DNA of 64,000 bases from Sternotherus odoratus (taxonomy: Eukaryota > Chordata > Testudines > Kinosternidae), in NCBI GenBank assembly GCA_032164245.1, contig JAVMKO010000001.1, forward strand, positions 83,449,892-83,513,891. The letters are read 5' to 3'. The position numbers and the translations under genes are program-made. Below the pieces are notes generated by a model. The model did not search any database. It was not told where the DNA came from and was given only the letters and a program-made list of their open reading frames with translations. Below are positions 32,583 to 46,797 of this stretch, piece by piece; within the stretch, counting starts at the first letter, position 1; every line of letters begins with the position of its first letter.

Positions 32583-34967
32583 CTGTCATGAGAGAAGAAA
32601 AACAAGACAACAAACATGGATATTGGGACAGTACCATTTCAGGGACTCTAATCCAGATGTTAGATTAGATACTTAAATTCAGCAAAGTCACATGGATGGA
32701 TGATGCTGTAAAATAAAAATAAAGATAAATCCCAGGACAAATAAACTCCAGATTTATTCTGTATCAGATGCACAATTAATTACTTGCTTGCTTTTCCCCT
32801 GCACATTAAGAAATGTCTTTTTGATTTACAGGAGTTCAGCTGAGTTACCAAAGGCCACTGGGTACCTTCTGAGTATTAATGAAATACTTCCTTCCAAATA
32901 AAGTATCCAAACCTCTCTTATGAGATGTGAAACAGTTGAGCTCAACTAAGCCTGGTGCCTATGCCACTGACAGGAACCTGATGCAGAAGTTTTACCATGA
33001 GAGGTTTTGGCTGCACAAAATGGCCATAACTACCCCTCCTTTACTGTACAGGAACCAGCATAGCCTAGAAAGTGGGTGCATGGGCCAGAGAGGGGGCCAT
33101 GACCAGAGAATGTATTGACATGGCACATCCCTTCCCCAGCCTTCACTGGTGGGGTTTATATTGAGCCCTGGCTGCAAACAAAAGAAAGCAATCCTCCTTT
33201 GGTATGAATATCCACTCACGGTGTAGTTTAGACCTGCCAGCACTCATAAATCTAGCCCAGTAATTATATTCTGTCCAGTTCAAATAGTTTGGTGATAAGG
33301 GCCTGGATATTAAAGTGCTTTGGTTACTTACAAGAAAGCCTAGCTATATTTGCTCAGCTCCTAAGGTCAGTCACTCAGGGGACCATATTTTGTGGTGTCA
33401 TTCAGTGAGGGAAAATCATCCCCATGCAAAGGGCAAGAACAAAAGCCTATATACACTGAAAAGTCCACTTAAATCCTCAAATTAGGGCTAAAAGTGGGAC
33501 CTAAGGGTTGCAAAATGTTTGCACTAAGCCCACTGAAGTGAATTTCACTCTGAATGGCTCAAGGAGCAAGGGGCAGAAGGGTATTCAGCAAATAACTCTC
33601 CATGGTTTCAAATTAAATTTATTTCTGGTCCTTAATATTGCTCTTGGAGCGCCCAGTCACTGTGAAGCAACAGCACATAGGTCTGGGATATCAAAATATA
33701 CCAGAGACTCCACTAGAGCTGTAATAAACTTGGGACTCCTGGATCACCCTGTTTTTAATATGTACTAAAAACAACAACATTAATCTGCACCCCCAGTGAA
33801 ATTCCTTTTGTTTGGAATATCGCAGCACAATTCATGTTGGGTATCCATAGTGATGGAGAGCAACCTCAGGACCTTGAAATCAGTTTTGTAGTTTTTCAAA
33901 TTAGTTTACAGTCAATTATTAGCAGAAAGTCATCCTGCTCTTTGATATTTGGGGCATTCAGCAAATAAACTACCATTATCTTTTTTATTTTAAAAATGTG
34001 CAGGTCACCCTCAAGTTTCAGCAAGACAGCAAAGATTAGAGAGCAAGAGACAGGCCAGAAGGAATTATTCAGCTAACGCTCCTTGCCCCAGAACAATTGT
34101 ATCATGTCATTCAAGCTGCAGAAGTGGTTTAATGTTGACCATGGCAGAAAAAAAAAAAAAATGAGCTCAGATGCCCGGTCCTGGGAAGGCTAAAGATTAT
34201 CACTTGTCTTCTCACACCCCAAGGAGACCATTGAGTTTTTTAAAAACGGACCACAACCAATATTTTCAGTACTAAAATGAGATCTGAATAAACCCTTTGA
34301 AAGTGTCGTATTTTTAGTATATTAAGCCTTTCATTATGAAGAACCATTGAAACTACTTCAGCAATACCGAAATAGTCCAAAGGACACTACATTATCGTCA
34401 AGACAGTGGTATAGTGAAGTATTTTCTGAGATTCACAAAAACCCAAAACCATTCTACAGTGTTTGGGCAAAAAGACATTGGGCCAGATCTGCAGCTACTC
34501 TGTATCAGCATAAGTCCATTGAAGACACTGAAGAACTGGCCCAACAATGTTGTCAAGCTTCTGATATTCCAACAACCCAAAAGGACTGTATACATATTCC
34601 ATTTCCTTTGATCTGCTGAAGTTCTGATATTGACTCCTTGAGCTGGGAGGAGGGTTTAGTTCTTTCAGAGAAATTCAGTACAACCTTTATCTACTGGTAA
34701 ATGAATGCACACCATGGGAATTGCTTCATTTAAACATGGAAATTGTTCCTTTGCTAAAAGGAAAAATCCTGCTGACCAACTTGGTGATTTAAAAGCATGT
34801 TAAGTTTTGAATGATGGAGAAACTTCAATGGAATTTGGAAATGCAAGCTGCTTTATGACACATCCTAACAGCTTCTAGGTCTATTAAGTTTTTAAGTAAC
34901 ATGTTTTAAAGAAGATCAGGCTCCCAGTTGTTAGCAATGTTTCCTCTTTTAAGAAAATATTCTTTTT

Positions 34968-35405
34968 TATTACAGTAACACATAGAAACCGCAATCAGAA
35001 TCAAGGCCCCATTGTTCTAGGTGCTTCATGAACATTAAGCAAAAGATGGCCCTTCTTAGAAGAGCTTACAGTCTAATTCAGCTAAGTAGTAACAAGTTGA
35101 TGTAATAACCAACCAGAAGGAATGGGGAAGTGACGCACTAAAAAGATCAGGTGTTTACTGTATAGGCCAATGAAGAGAGCAAACAGAAATCCCTACTAGT
35201 CATCTACCTAGGTTCCCCTAGGTCTCAGGACAGAAGTATTTTGAAAAGGAACATGAAGGAAGGAAGAGAAGGGACACTGCTTTATGGACTAGTTCACAGA
35301 GGGTATTCTGTGCAGAAGATGTGGAATGGAGGAAAACTTGTGGATTTTATTTCTATTATGGCAGTACCTAAGAACCCCCAGTCAAGTATTGGGGCCTCTT
35401 TATGC
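34968..35405 (+). repeat. Ancient dispersed repeat fragments, same family as 885-1060
   Basis: TATTACAGTAACACATAGAA, GGCCCCATTGTTCTAGGTGC and GAGCTTACAGTCTAATTCAG mark one piece. A second partial copy, TTCTATTATGGCAGTACC with AGAACCCCCAGTCAAG, is at 35348-35405. Confidence 0.55.
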
Positions 35406-37418
35406 CAGGGGTTCTACATACAAGTGACAAAGAAGAGAGAGAACTCCTGAGGAAAAGACAACAGATTGATGAGAAAAACAGGGGAAAGGAGAGTTAGGAC
35501 AATAAAATAAACAAACAAGGTATATCATATGAGAAATGGGAAAACAAGTGATGGAAACTGGTAGAAGCATCGTGGCGGGGGGACAAAACATACATCTCCT
35601 TCTCCTACCGAGAGAGCCAAGTTTTCAGAGCTTTAAAGGTAAGCATAGAAACTTGTAATGGAATGCACTGGACAAAAGAGAAGCCTGTGGATGGAGTCAG
35701 AAAATGGGATGATAGGATCAGAATAAGAAGCCAGGCAGATGGATGATTTAAGAAGCAACATTCTCAATGGGCCTGAGAGGAGTGAGATGAGTGTCAAGAA
35801 GATCAGGACTCTGGTGAGAGCTATTTCACAGAGAGCATGAGACAGAGTAGAGGGGATCAAGGATTGAATTGGAGGCAATGGCTGTAGGTAGCACATATGA
35901 GCTTAATGGGAGAAGGATGATAGGACAGTTGTTGCAGAGGGTCAAAGGTATGGGCTTTGTTTTACTGGGGAATCCAGAAAGCTCTTTAGGTTTATGACTA
36001 AATTTCCCTTCCAAAGTCCAGGAGGCAGAGTGGTGCTCCAAAAATCACCTTTCAATGTCTGACTTTGGATCCAAAGTCTTCCCCCATCAGTTAGAGCAGC
36101 ATGTGGCTTGGTCTTTGCCAGTTACAAACTGCCCCAACCCAAAAGAGCTAAGCAAAAGAGCATCGTCCTAACAAACCAACTGAAAAATGCAGTAATTTTC
36201 AGTACAGACACTAGTCCGTTGGGGGCCCAATTCTGCACTGGTTTTGGGCTCCATACAATCGCATTGATTTTAATGAGGTTGTGTGGGGCATTAGTCAGTG
36301 CAAAATTTGGCCATGGTCTTCAAAAAGAGTTTCTCTTTGAGATCATGCATGTGTACATGCAGACAGTGTAAATCTAAAGGCATGCCTAGTATTTACAAGT
36401 GTTGTGCTCTTTGTCTCTTGCATGACGTCAGGGTTGTCCTCCAATATTGAAAACAGGATGAAAGTCAGAGAGAGAAAGAGGTCAATTTATCTGTCAGATG
36501 AACAAAGTCTTTTCCTGTATCCCACCAAAGAGAGTTTTGAGGGCTTCTCTCCCCTCTTCAAAGAACTTTTTGTTGATAGGGCTACTACAGCCAGTCTTTT
36601 CAAATACATTCTAGAGAAGATAAGAAGGTTCCACTAGTACCAATTCAAAATATCTGTGACAATTTATTTGTGAACTCTTTGGCAAATGTGTTCATTTTCT
36701 TGTATTACCAAAAATAGAATAAATGAACTCACAGCAAAAAAAAAAAAGCCAAAATAGTAGTTCATACTTAAATCTGACTTTTTTAAAATTATAGATTTGG
36801 TGAATAATGCCCTTGAGGATTTTAAATATCTTTAAAGAGTTGGATTTTTTTTTCCAACTTTCATTATTTTTTCTGCACACAACTAAAAATCAGAATGAGA
36901 ACTTCTTGGGCATCAGAAGTCAACTAGAATGAGCCAGTTTCTGCACCGTTGTGTGAATTCCATCAAGCTAGTATACAATGAAAGAAGTACACAAGAGAGG
37001 GCCACATTGAATTCTGCTGCATATTGAGATATTGTGAATAGGGAGAAGAAATCAGTGTTTGCTAATAAAGGATAAAAATAATATAGTGAAACCTCACATT
37101 ACTGAAGGGACCTTGAACACAATGAACAGGAAGGGGGAGGGAGGTTAAAAACTATTTAAGATTCCAAATCAAGAACATATTTATACTTGGGTGACAAATT
37201 CAAGTTCTGACAAAACAGATGAAAAATCAGCTTTCTTCCCAAACCGGTTTCCTTAGCAACAGTTTAACTGGAAGCACTTAATGTAGTGCAAAGACTTCAT
37301 TAAAAAAAGGCTGGCTTTAATTTAGGTACCTGTCAACAAATTTACCAAAGGGGGGGGGGGGCGCGGAGAACCACACACACACCCCTACACCCCGAGAACT
37401 AGGATCTTCCTAAGTAAA

Positions 37419-37714
37419 AGTATGTCTCCCCTTACAGCTGGGATGTGTAATTCCCACCTTGGGTAGATGTGCACACACACTACTTCTGTTCAAGCTAGCA
37501 TGCTAAAAGCAGCAGTGTGGTTGCAGTGACATGGGCTAGATGCCAGAGTCGATGGCGGCCTGAACCCTGGAAACGTACTTGGTCAGCTAGCTCAAACTAT
37601 TGCCCGTCCTGCTGTGGCCACATTGCTATTTTTAGGTGATACACACACTAGCTGTGCTTGAGCTATGTCTATTCTAGCTGGGAATGATCCATCCTAACTG
37701 CTATGTAGACGTAC
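37419..37714. mobile_element. MITE with TATGTCTCC / ATGTAGACGTACC ends
   Basis: Left AGTATGTCTCCCCTTACAGC and right CTATGTAGACGTACC are inverted relatives of the TATGTCTACA ends seen at 9481, followed by TTA. The interior has GTCAGCTAGCTC-type blocks. Boundaries are approximate. Confidence 0.55.
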
Positions 37715-39539
37715 CTTAAGTGAAAGAGGGTCCCACTTTAAATTAATGCAATAGTTGTGAACAGGCAGAGTGATTCACTAGCTCAGTTAATGGTCCTTTG
37801 TGCCTCTCCTCCCTGTTCTTAAGGCTTTTATACCACAGAGTGGTCAGCCAACAGTGATTCCAACTAAGGGCATGTTTCTGTAGTCATGGCAACACCTCCA
37901 CCAGGAGAATAGCTCCTAGTGCTGGTGCACTGTCTACACTGCCATGTTACAGGGCTGAAACTCACAGCGCTCAGGGGTGTGTTTTTTCAGAACCCTTGTA
38001 TAGTTTTCTGGTTTTCTGCCAGAGAACCTGATGGGCCTGCAGCCTCAGACTCCAACTCATTCTCTTCCCTGAAAACCTGTGCACACCAAAGGAAAAGCCA
38101 CGCTTTTTATCAGGGACCAGATAATATTCTAATTTGAGTCTACCCCTATCTTCTCAGGTACTAAAAAATCCTGCTCCCAGGGACCAGACTGCTGTATCTG
38201 CATGAGGCCTGGAATGGGAGGGAATCCTCCTACCCCAGGCTGTTGAATGGGAGTGGAGCTGCTCTGCAGTTGTGGCTCCAGCCAAATGGTCCCTTTCCAG
38301 TGGATCCTCCAGGCCTAGCCTGCCCCAAGACCCTCCTTCTGAGGGCATGCTGTGAGTCTCCCCAGAGTAGGGCTCTGTGCTATTGATTTGCAGCCCTATC
38401 CAACTTCACCAAATCCTGCCCTTTCCCCACACAATGAGAACCTCCACTAGCTTTATTGCCAGAAAACCCCTTCTCACCTGGGTAGAGGGTACAGAATGTG
38501 TCCCTTACTGATTCGGGACCTTAAAAATAAAACTAAACATGGTCTGTTTTCCCTACTCACTTAAAGTATTATGCTCTATAAAGCACCTGAAGTAGACGGC
38601 ATTTCTGCTGCAAATTCAATCCAAGATATCTAAAGAAGCCCATTTACTTGTGGAGACTCCTATTTTAAAACAAAATGCTGCTAACCAGCAAAAGGTGCAG
38701 TGAGCACTCCCCCTGAACTCTCCCTTTCTCTCTGGAGTCCTATTACAATCCTGCTATTGCGGATGGGAAACTTTATCCCACACAAGTGGTCACCAAAATA
38801 GCTGCATATTTTTAAACCACAGCCCCTTTGAAGTGGGGCCTATAAAAATACTCCAATCCGAGATGAATGCTTCTCAGTACTTTGGGGTTTCAGGTTGGGT
38901 CACTTTGTGGGATTTGAGCGGTTGGCAAAGTCTCATGAGTGATTCATAATTATTTATGTGAAGCTAAATTAGATGGTGATATAAATCTTTGATAAGATAA
39001 GCAAGGCAGCCACACGGATTCAAAAAGAACTAAATGGACCGACTCGCAAATCTGATGTTCCCTTCCTTTAAAATGTATTGGGCTGGGGAGGGGGGACAGA
39101 GAGAGAAGTATTTAGTTGTGGTTCTGAACAAATAAGTTTTACAAATCCTATTCTCTGCTTGGGCTCTGGAGCTTTATGCAGCAAGAATGCCAAAAAAGGA
39201 CAAGAGCATATTTATATTTTTTTTCTTTTGAGTTTAAAAAAAAAAAAAAAAAGGGTAAATTTAGTGTTTAGGAAAGCACAGAACTGATAGCAGCATAGCT
39301 CTATGCAGGCATCCCCCTTGCAGCTTATTAATGGTTTGTATTCCCATAGCATCCACAATGTGGTAGGCACTGCCTACCCAAACATACCCTGCTCTATGGG
39401 ACTGACCCAAATCTTTCCCTTGACTTCAATAAACACTGGATCAGGCCCTAAGAAGGTAAGCAACATAGGAAGAGTGAGAATCCAGACAGATTTGCTTTAT
39501 TTGGTTACATAAAAATGCATCAGTTCTAGCCAATCACTC

Positions 39540-39780
39540 CTTGACCTGTCCATTATTAGTTAACCAGTTCATTGAAGGAGTCACAGAAGCAGTGGGTCTT
39601 CAGGTGGGATTTGAGGTAGCAGAGGACATTAGCCTCACAAGTCAGATCATGAAGGGCAGTATGGAAGACCAGGCACAGTCAGTTGAGAGAACTGGACAAT
39701 TGGTAGATTAAGGCTAGAATCATTTGCATGGCTGAGGCGGTGATGTGACACAAGAGGACTTGTAATTATTCTGTGGCGAC
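39540..39780 (+). repeat. Possible ancient LINE/SINE remnant
   Basis: AGTGGGTCTTCAGGTGGGAT, then GAAGGGCAGTATGGAAGACC, has the wording of a very old dispersed repeat seen widely in amniotes. The family is uncertain. Confidence 0.3.
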
Positions 39781-42197
39781 ATGCATGCACACACCAGCTA
39801 AACCACACACATGTGGCGTGCGCAAGAGAACTTTGGAGCTCTTACTCCCATCTGAAAACAAAAGACCTCTACTGCCTTAGCTAAACGTGGAATTTCCATT
39901 AGCTGTCAGTAATATTAAGGTCTGTATCCCTTTCTTGCAGGCGGGCAACTAGATCGCAACATCAAAAATGTAACATTAAATCAGACGGCAGTGGTGCTTA
40001 CTATCCAGTGCATAAGAAGCTACAGAATTCACTGCCATCTGAGTCCCGGAGTCTTCTCACCAGAGAGTTGTCACAAATGTGTAGGGTTTTTCCTTTTACA
40101 TGCGGGCAGACTCTTTTAGGGACTGGGATTAATCCCAAACACATTTCACTTATGACCCAGTAATCAAAAGCTGATCAAGATAGCAACTCCGAGGCTTTTC
40201 ATTTAGTTTCCAAGGATTTCATTTATCAGTGTGTCATTTTGGCAATTTTAAGTGGACCTGGTTCAGAAATGAAATCCACAGTGCATTTAAAATTGAGGGC
40301 ATAGGAAGATTTATGTATGCAGTAATGGAAACAGTGGTGACAAGATGTCTTCCCAGTTGCCATGATATATAGATTGCAAAATACCACAATGCCCTGTGGA
40401 TAACTGAGTAGAATGGATTAGAAGCAGAACTGTGGCTAGCAATGGAGCAGCCTCTAGGAAGTGCCATGGGACAACAGAGACTGAGCCACAGGCTGGGGAT
40501 AATGAAGTAGGCTATGAGAGGAACCACACACACACACGTGTGGACATGTCCATGTGGGATAACAAGGGATGCACGGGGGCAGAGGGAGAGATGTCTAATT
40601 GTTCATCCACAGGCAGAAGCAGTGAAAGCAAAAGATGTGGGATCAGCAATGGGGCAAAGAAATTATACCCAAACAAGATCACTGACTGGATCAGAGCCTG
40701 GTCAAGCAAAAATGTATTTGCCTCCAAGAGCAGGACTGTACTCATCCTATGTTTACCTTTTACTGCAACAGAGGCTTTCTACCAAGAGTATTTGCACCTT
40801 CCCTTTCTACCTGCCCTGGTAAGAACGCCTTCAAGATCAGGATGTGCATGTGAGGGTTTGCGGGGAACTGACCAATGGCTCAATCCTGCAGAGCCTAAGT
40901 AGTTGAAGTGTCTACAGCTCATGGCACACCTCACATGCTACCAAGAATCTGAGAAGTTTAATATAGCAGTCAAAGACCTCCTTGCATGGGAGTCACTCAT
41001 GCTGCTTTCTAGGGCTGAGTAAATGCGGATGATCATTCTTAGCTGCTCGGTCCTTGCAACAGACTCTCTCCCTGTCTCATGGGCTGCATTCTTTTCCACG
41101 CGCCTCAGACTGATCTGTTAGTAATTACACCACCGGTTTGGCTTCCTGCATCATTGAGGAGCACAACTATGGGCCAACCATGACCCTTTGACAAGGTGCT
41201 TGTGCTTAGTTTTATTTAGGCTCTTGGGAGGCTTTGCTAAATTGTCTGAGGGCTATGTCAGAGACAAGTGGGTGGGGTGAGGGGATTCCTTTGCAGGGGA
41301 GAAAAGTGGTAGTAAACCATTCATTCCCATTACTTTCCCAGAAAAGCCAAAGGTCAGGTTAAATATAGTGAGTACTCCAACAAGAGATGGGAAAATAATG
41401 CTTACTCTCCCCTTGGTGGTTTTGCTTTAATCTGCGTGCACCAGAGTAAGAGCCACCTCCTTGTATCATCACCACACTAAGTGAATTAAAACTAGAGGGT
41501 TCTTCACACATGTGTGTTTGGGGGAGGGTGAAGTGGCAGGCATTAGAGAATACTGGAGAAGGAAACTCCTTCACCGATCCCCTCCAATCAAAGCCACTAC
41601 AATTCACCAACCCAACCCTCCTGTTCCCCTGGAACAAGCCATTGATGGAAGAACTGCTACACAGCACCATGAAGGGGAGAGGTACAGAGGCAAGGCGAAG
41701 AAGCACACTGCCTCCACAGAGCTGCCAGGGAATGGGAAACCTAAAATGTTGATCTCTTTCCCCTTCAACCACACATATCATGGAAAGTGGTTGAAGCACT
41801 CAGAGTGCTGAGCACCTGCTGTCTGAAAAAACTGGCATCTCATGTGAGGCACCCAAAATCACCAGTCACTTTTGAAAAGTTTAGGACTTTCTTGTAACAA
41901 TTAGAACGGACATTGCACCTTCATCGTTCACTAAGGCATGGAGAAGAGATTATATTTTGTAACTGGCTGTCGGGACTCTGTGTTAATGCCGTATCTCCAA
42001 TACACCAGTCCAGGTGTTACAGAATAATAGTACACGACAGAGATATGGCATTTGTGTGAGCACTTTATGTCTTGTAATTTAAAGTGTGCTGCTGTAGATT
42101 TAAGTCAGATGGATGCAGTGCATCCGTAAAGTTGCAGTTTACGACTTATAATAGTTTAGCAAACTGGCTGTATACTAAGGAACTCCACAGATTAGGC

Positions 42198-42397
42198 CGG
42201 GGGTTCTCAGACTGGGAGTTGCAACGTTAGGTGGGGGTTCGCAAGCTGCAGCCTCCATCCTAAACCCTACTTCACCTTCAGCATTTATATAATAGTGTTA
42301 GATATTTTTTAAGTGTTTTAATTTATAAGGGGGCATTGCACTCAGAGGCTTGCGGTGTGAAAGGGGTCACCAAGACAAAAAAATTTGAGAACCTCTG
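42198..42397. mobile_element. hAT-type element (200 bp)
   Basis: It starts CGGGGGTTCTCAGACTGGG and ends ATTTGAGAACCTCTG. The flanks GATTAGGC (42190-42197) and GATTAGAC (42398-42405) match 7 of 8. Confidence 0.85.
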
Positions 42398-45300
42398 GAT
42401 TAGACACATTGACTGTATTAACTGAGGCGCTGGACCAGATATTGCTGCCAAACCTACAGACAGAAGAGGGAGCCTGGCTCACTGGGATTCCATCCTCCAG
42501 GTTGGAATGAGTGAGATATTTGCCACTCGTGTCCTAATGTCACCCGGTGTGGGGCAAACGTTGCTTCATGCTGACAAAGATCTTTGAGGAAGACTTGAGC
42601 CTGCCTGGGGCAAATGCAGACATGACTCCTGGACACATTCTTCTAGAGCTGGATGGAAAATTTTGACTAAACATGCAAGTTTGATGGGGGAAAAGAAAAG
42701 CAATAAAAAAAAGCCCATCTCGTCCCACACCCCAAGCCCATCTTCCAGCCAGATCTAACACATTCTCTAATGGTCTCCACCCTGTGGTTTTAAATCCTAG
42801 TCCCATCTGGCATATGTCAAGGCTGTCTGAGGTAGCTTGAAAGAGAGACAGTCATGCACTATCTCTGGAGGGTGAGGGGCACCCAATTAAATGGCATATG
42901 GGGGCCCGCATCTGTTTGCTATCGACTGCAGTTGGCAAGGGCTGGTTCAGATCTCTTACTGCTAAATATTAACCAGGTTTGTCATGTCCTTTTATTCTGC
43001 AAATGTCCCCTCTGCTAGAGTTCATTTTTTCCAATGAGCTATAATGTCCTGGCTTCCTACAGTGAAGAAGAGGAAGAGAATAGGCAATGCACCTCTTTCT
43101 GGAGAGACTAATATCTCCAGGTACCCTGTAGCTTTAACTAGTTATAAAGCATAACCAGGGGCACATAGCAGGACCAAGAATTTAAGAAGCAAAAGTTGCA
43201 AACAGCCACTGGAGTAAATATGGTTGTGGTGGGGTCCCCCATCCAGCTTAATGAATGGAACAGTATATTATTTGTATTGTGTGGTAGCAGGTAGGAGGCC
43301 CAGTCATCCCTCATCACAGATGGCACATAACATCGGATGACCTCATATTATACATAATTAGCTGTTTGTATTGGAAATCTGAGTGTAGAAAATGTTATTA
43401 GATTAGTAAGACACCATTTTTAAACTTCCTGCACTAGTAACAGTTTTACATCCCTCATGTTGTATCTCACACTGGATCCCGCGTGGGCCTCTACCCTTTG
43501 AAACATTAGCAGTGGGAATGGAGAAAGAGAGAACTTTGTTGGAAACCATTGAACAGCCTCTGATCTAGACATACTGTTCAGGTCCCCATAAACAATTTAC
43601 AAACTCCTAAATTCCCCCATAATAGTCTGTCTATATATAGAAACTTTAAAGCACTTTACATACATAGATGGTTTGCTTTATGCCAAGAGACTTGTCAGGG
43701 AAATCTGCAGGAATCAACTTGCAGAATGCACACAGCAAAGACAAAGGAAGAAAAGAAAAAAGAAAAAAGAAAAGCCCTGGGAAAACATTCAAGGTCCATT
43801 GTTACTCATTCTTACAACTACTGAAGTGTTCTTAGCTCAAGAGAGGGCAGGCAGCACAGAGACACTCATTAGAAATGGGACGTGAAGCAATTGTTTGAGC
43901 CACAAGAATTCCCGAATGTCATTAGTTTAGATTCCCAGCTTGTGTCAGCAAAGCATTCTGGGCTGGCCATAGGTTTAACTAGATTGGCATGTGGGCTGCA
44001 GGGTAAGTGTGCCTACAGCTTGGAGAGACCCTTAAAGGGAAGCGCTGAAGGCAGCTCTTCCATCTAACTGGGGGGGGGGGGGAGGGAGAGGAGAAGGAGA
44101 ACATAACTGGAGGGGGGGGGGGGTCAAGAGGCACATTTTCACCTAACATTTTTGGACAAGGCTGCTTTGCAGTAAAGCTCAGTGGGGTGGGGCAAGCCAC
44201 AGAATTAAAAGAAAGGGGTACATGGAGGAGAGTGTCTTGGGAACAGAGTAGGAAGGTGCCTTCACTTCTCCAAATGGATGAACTCAGCAGAGTGCCTATT
44301 GACTCATCTTGTTTGGCTGGCAATTGCCAAAGAGGGAAGATTTTCTTTCAGCGGAGGCTAGTGATGTTGGAAGGTGGGTGGGCAAAACCAACCCAAAAAA
44401 GCATTTCCAGGGTCAATTTGCAGTCATGCATAAAAATAACTGGTGTGCAACTCAAAACTGGTCCAGCAGAGGGCTTCCTCTGGAGGCACCTCCACAACTT
44501 GCCTTTGGGCCACATGTGGGTTGTGAGTTTAAGGTTTAACAACCCCTCCCCCAATTCTGGAAGCAAGGGTGGGTGGGGTGTAGGGCAGCACAGGCCGAAG
44601 TTGAGAAGTTAGTCTGTGACAGACAGGTTGTCCTTTCTCACAGCTCTTCTGAATGGTTAGGAGGGAGCCATGGGTCTAAGTGTTCAATTTGGGGAGTATG
44701 ACAGAGCCATGGAGAGACCCATTAGGGGCAAATGGAAACCATGTGTGGTATTAATGAAACGAGGAGCTGGTGCTCAGGGCTGATTGCAGCAGGAACATTT
44801 ATTGCCTGGCTGGAATGTGCCTCTGGCATGGATTGTTTGCCCAGCCATCAAGTGAGCAGTAATCTTGCAATCAGTGTCTTGCTTTCAGCACAAGCATGGT
44901 AGAGAAGCCCCTTTCACCTAGGCATGTCTAGGTAGGTATGTAGAGGCTGCTCGCATGTATCTGTGTAGGAGCCATAACAATTTTACCGCCTGCTCTGCCG
45001 CAGTGCCGCATTCACACAGATCCTGGATCTTCGGCCTCCAACATGGAGAATGCTGGTTCATGTCTTGCTCTTAACACTGAGAAATTAAAACTGTGATTGA
45101 GAAAGGCAAATCTAAATGAGGTGAAGACACTGGCAGGAACTTGTTCATGAGTTACTGCATCTCCTTTCTGGGATATGGAGTGTTAGCAAATAGAGCTACA
45201 CACCTTTAATTACATTTTTCGAACAGCTAATAAAAAAATTCCTGAGCAAAGTCTGCCCTTTTCCTTCTTCCCTTTAATTTACAGTGCAATTTCCAAACAT

Positions 45301-46184
45301 ACGGGGTGCTGAAATTTAAATGGGCTAACAACATGTACCAGAAGGAGGGGAGAGTCTGGCTTGGGAATGTCTGGGGAAAAGTTTCTGTTGGATAGAAGAA
45401 TTAGGGCAGTCCTAATGACCAATAAAACTTTACAAAACGGGTGAGTCGAAAGCTCCATGCTTTGGATGCTACTTATTCACTGACAAGTAAGAGGATTCTC
45501 CTTTCTCAAGCACCTCGCCCAACTGGGACAGGTGCCAGCATTTTGTGACGAGATAGGCCTCTACTGATCACATGTTTTACACACATTTTTGCACGTAGGA
45601 GCTAGAGTGTAAGAGCTCTTTGGAAACATGTATAGATTTCAAGGGTACTGGGTGGGCCTACAAATTCCTTCCTGCATTAGAAAACCTGTTTAAGTTGATA
45701 GACTAGGCAGCTGTCCAAGCCAAAAGGGACATATATATTTAACTAGGTCCCAAACTACATGTAGTATTCTGCTTTTCATATTTGCACTGGACCTGAGAAT
45801 AACCTAGTATCAGGCCTGCTTTTTAGGGAAGCTGACATTGTATGCAGACATGTCTTCTTGGGAGAAGCCGGTGTCTTTTACCTATCATATTTTGCTGTGA
45901 GCTATTCAAGTGCTGGCAGTTGTGTTGGAGGAAGCAGGGTATCTATAAACAATCCTATCCATGACACACTTCACAGTGATGGCAAGCTTTAAGAAATAAT
46001 ATGCCAAATACATTTCTCAATGTGTCAATAGTCAAACCTCAGTTAACCACCAGTTCATGATAGTCCAAAAATCTCTCATCTTATCTGAATGTCAGATACA
46101 TTCCCCGAGACTGCATTGCACACAAGTCTTTGTGCTCAAGTCTGACTTCTGCCTCAAGATGTATATACAATTGGAGAGCCTGAG

Positions 46185-46797
46185 AACCTTTTTTAATGCC
46201 AGTATAATTAGGTTCAGAGAAGGGCAACTAAAATGATTAGGGGTTTGGAACAAGTCCTATATGGGGAGAGATGAAAGAGGCTAGGACTTCTCCGCTTGGA
46301 AAAGAGGAGACTAAGGAGGAATATGATAGAGGTATACAATATCAGTGGTGTGGAGAAAGTGAATAAGGAAAAGTTATTTACTTGTTCCCATAATATAAGA
46401 ACTAGGGGCCATCAAAAGAAATTAATAGGCAGCAGGTTTAACACAAATAAAAGAGTTATTTTTTTCCCCCACACAGCACACACTCAACCTGTGGAACTCC
46501 TTGCCTGAGGAGGTTGTGAAGGCTAGGAATAGAACCGGGTTTAAAAAGAGAACAGAATAAATTCATGGAGGTTAAGTCCATTAATGGCTATTGGCCAGGA
46601 TGGGTAAGAAATGGTGTCGCTAGCCTCTGTTTGTCAGAGGGGGGTGAAGGATAGCAGGGGAGAGATCACTTGACCATTACTTGTTAGGTTCAGTCACTCT
46701 GGGGCACCTGGCATTGGCCACTGTCAGTAGACAGGATACTGGGCTGCATGGACCTTTGATCTAACCCAGTATGGCCTTTTATGTTATGATAAAGTGT
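46185..46797 (+). mobile_element. CR1 LINE 3' fragment
   Basis: It runs from AGAGAAGGGCAACTAAAATG through AGAGGTATACAATATCAGTG and CAACCTGTGGAACTCCTTGC to TCTAACCCAGTATGGCC. It is 5' truncated and carries no intact frame. Confidence 0.92.

Noticed and set aside
40432..40902. 156-residue open frame
   Set aside because: It is the longest open frame here, but it has no recognisable domain, no splice context and no biased coding pattern; a chance frame.
44187..44612. 141-residue open frame
   Set aside because: No family resemblance; it lies next to G-run low-complexity sequence.
46017..46150. Tigger/pogo-like transposon end (CAAACCTCAGTTAACC)
   Set aside because: Only a short resemblance, with no matching inverted end or TA duplication found.
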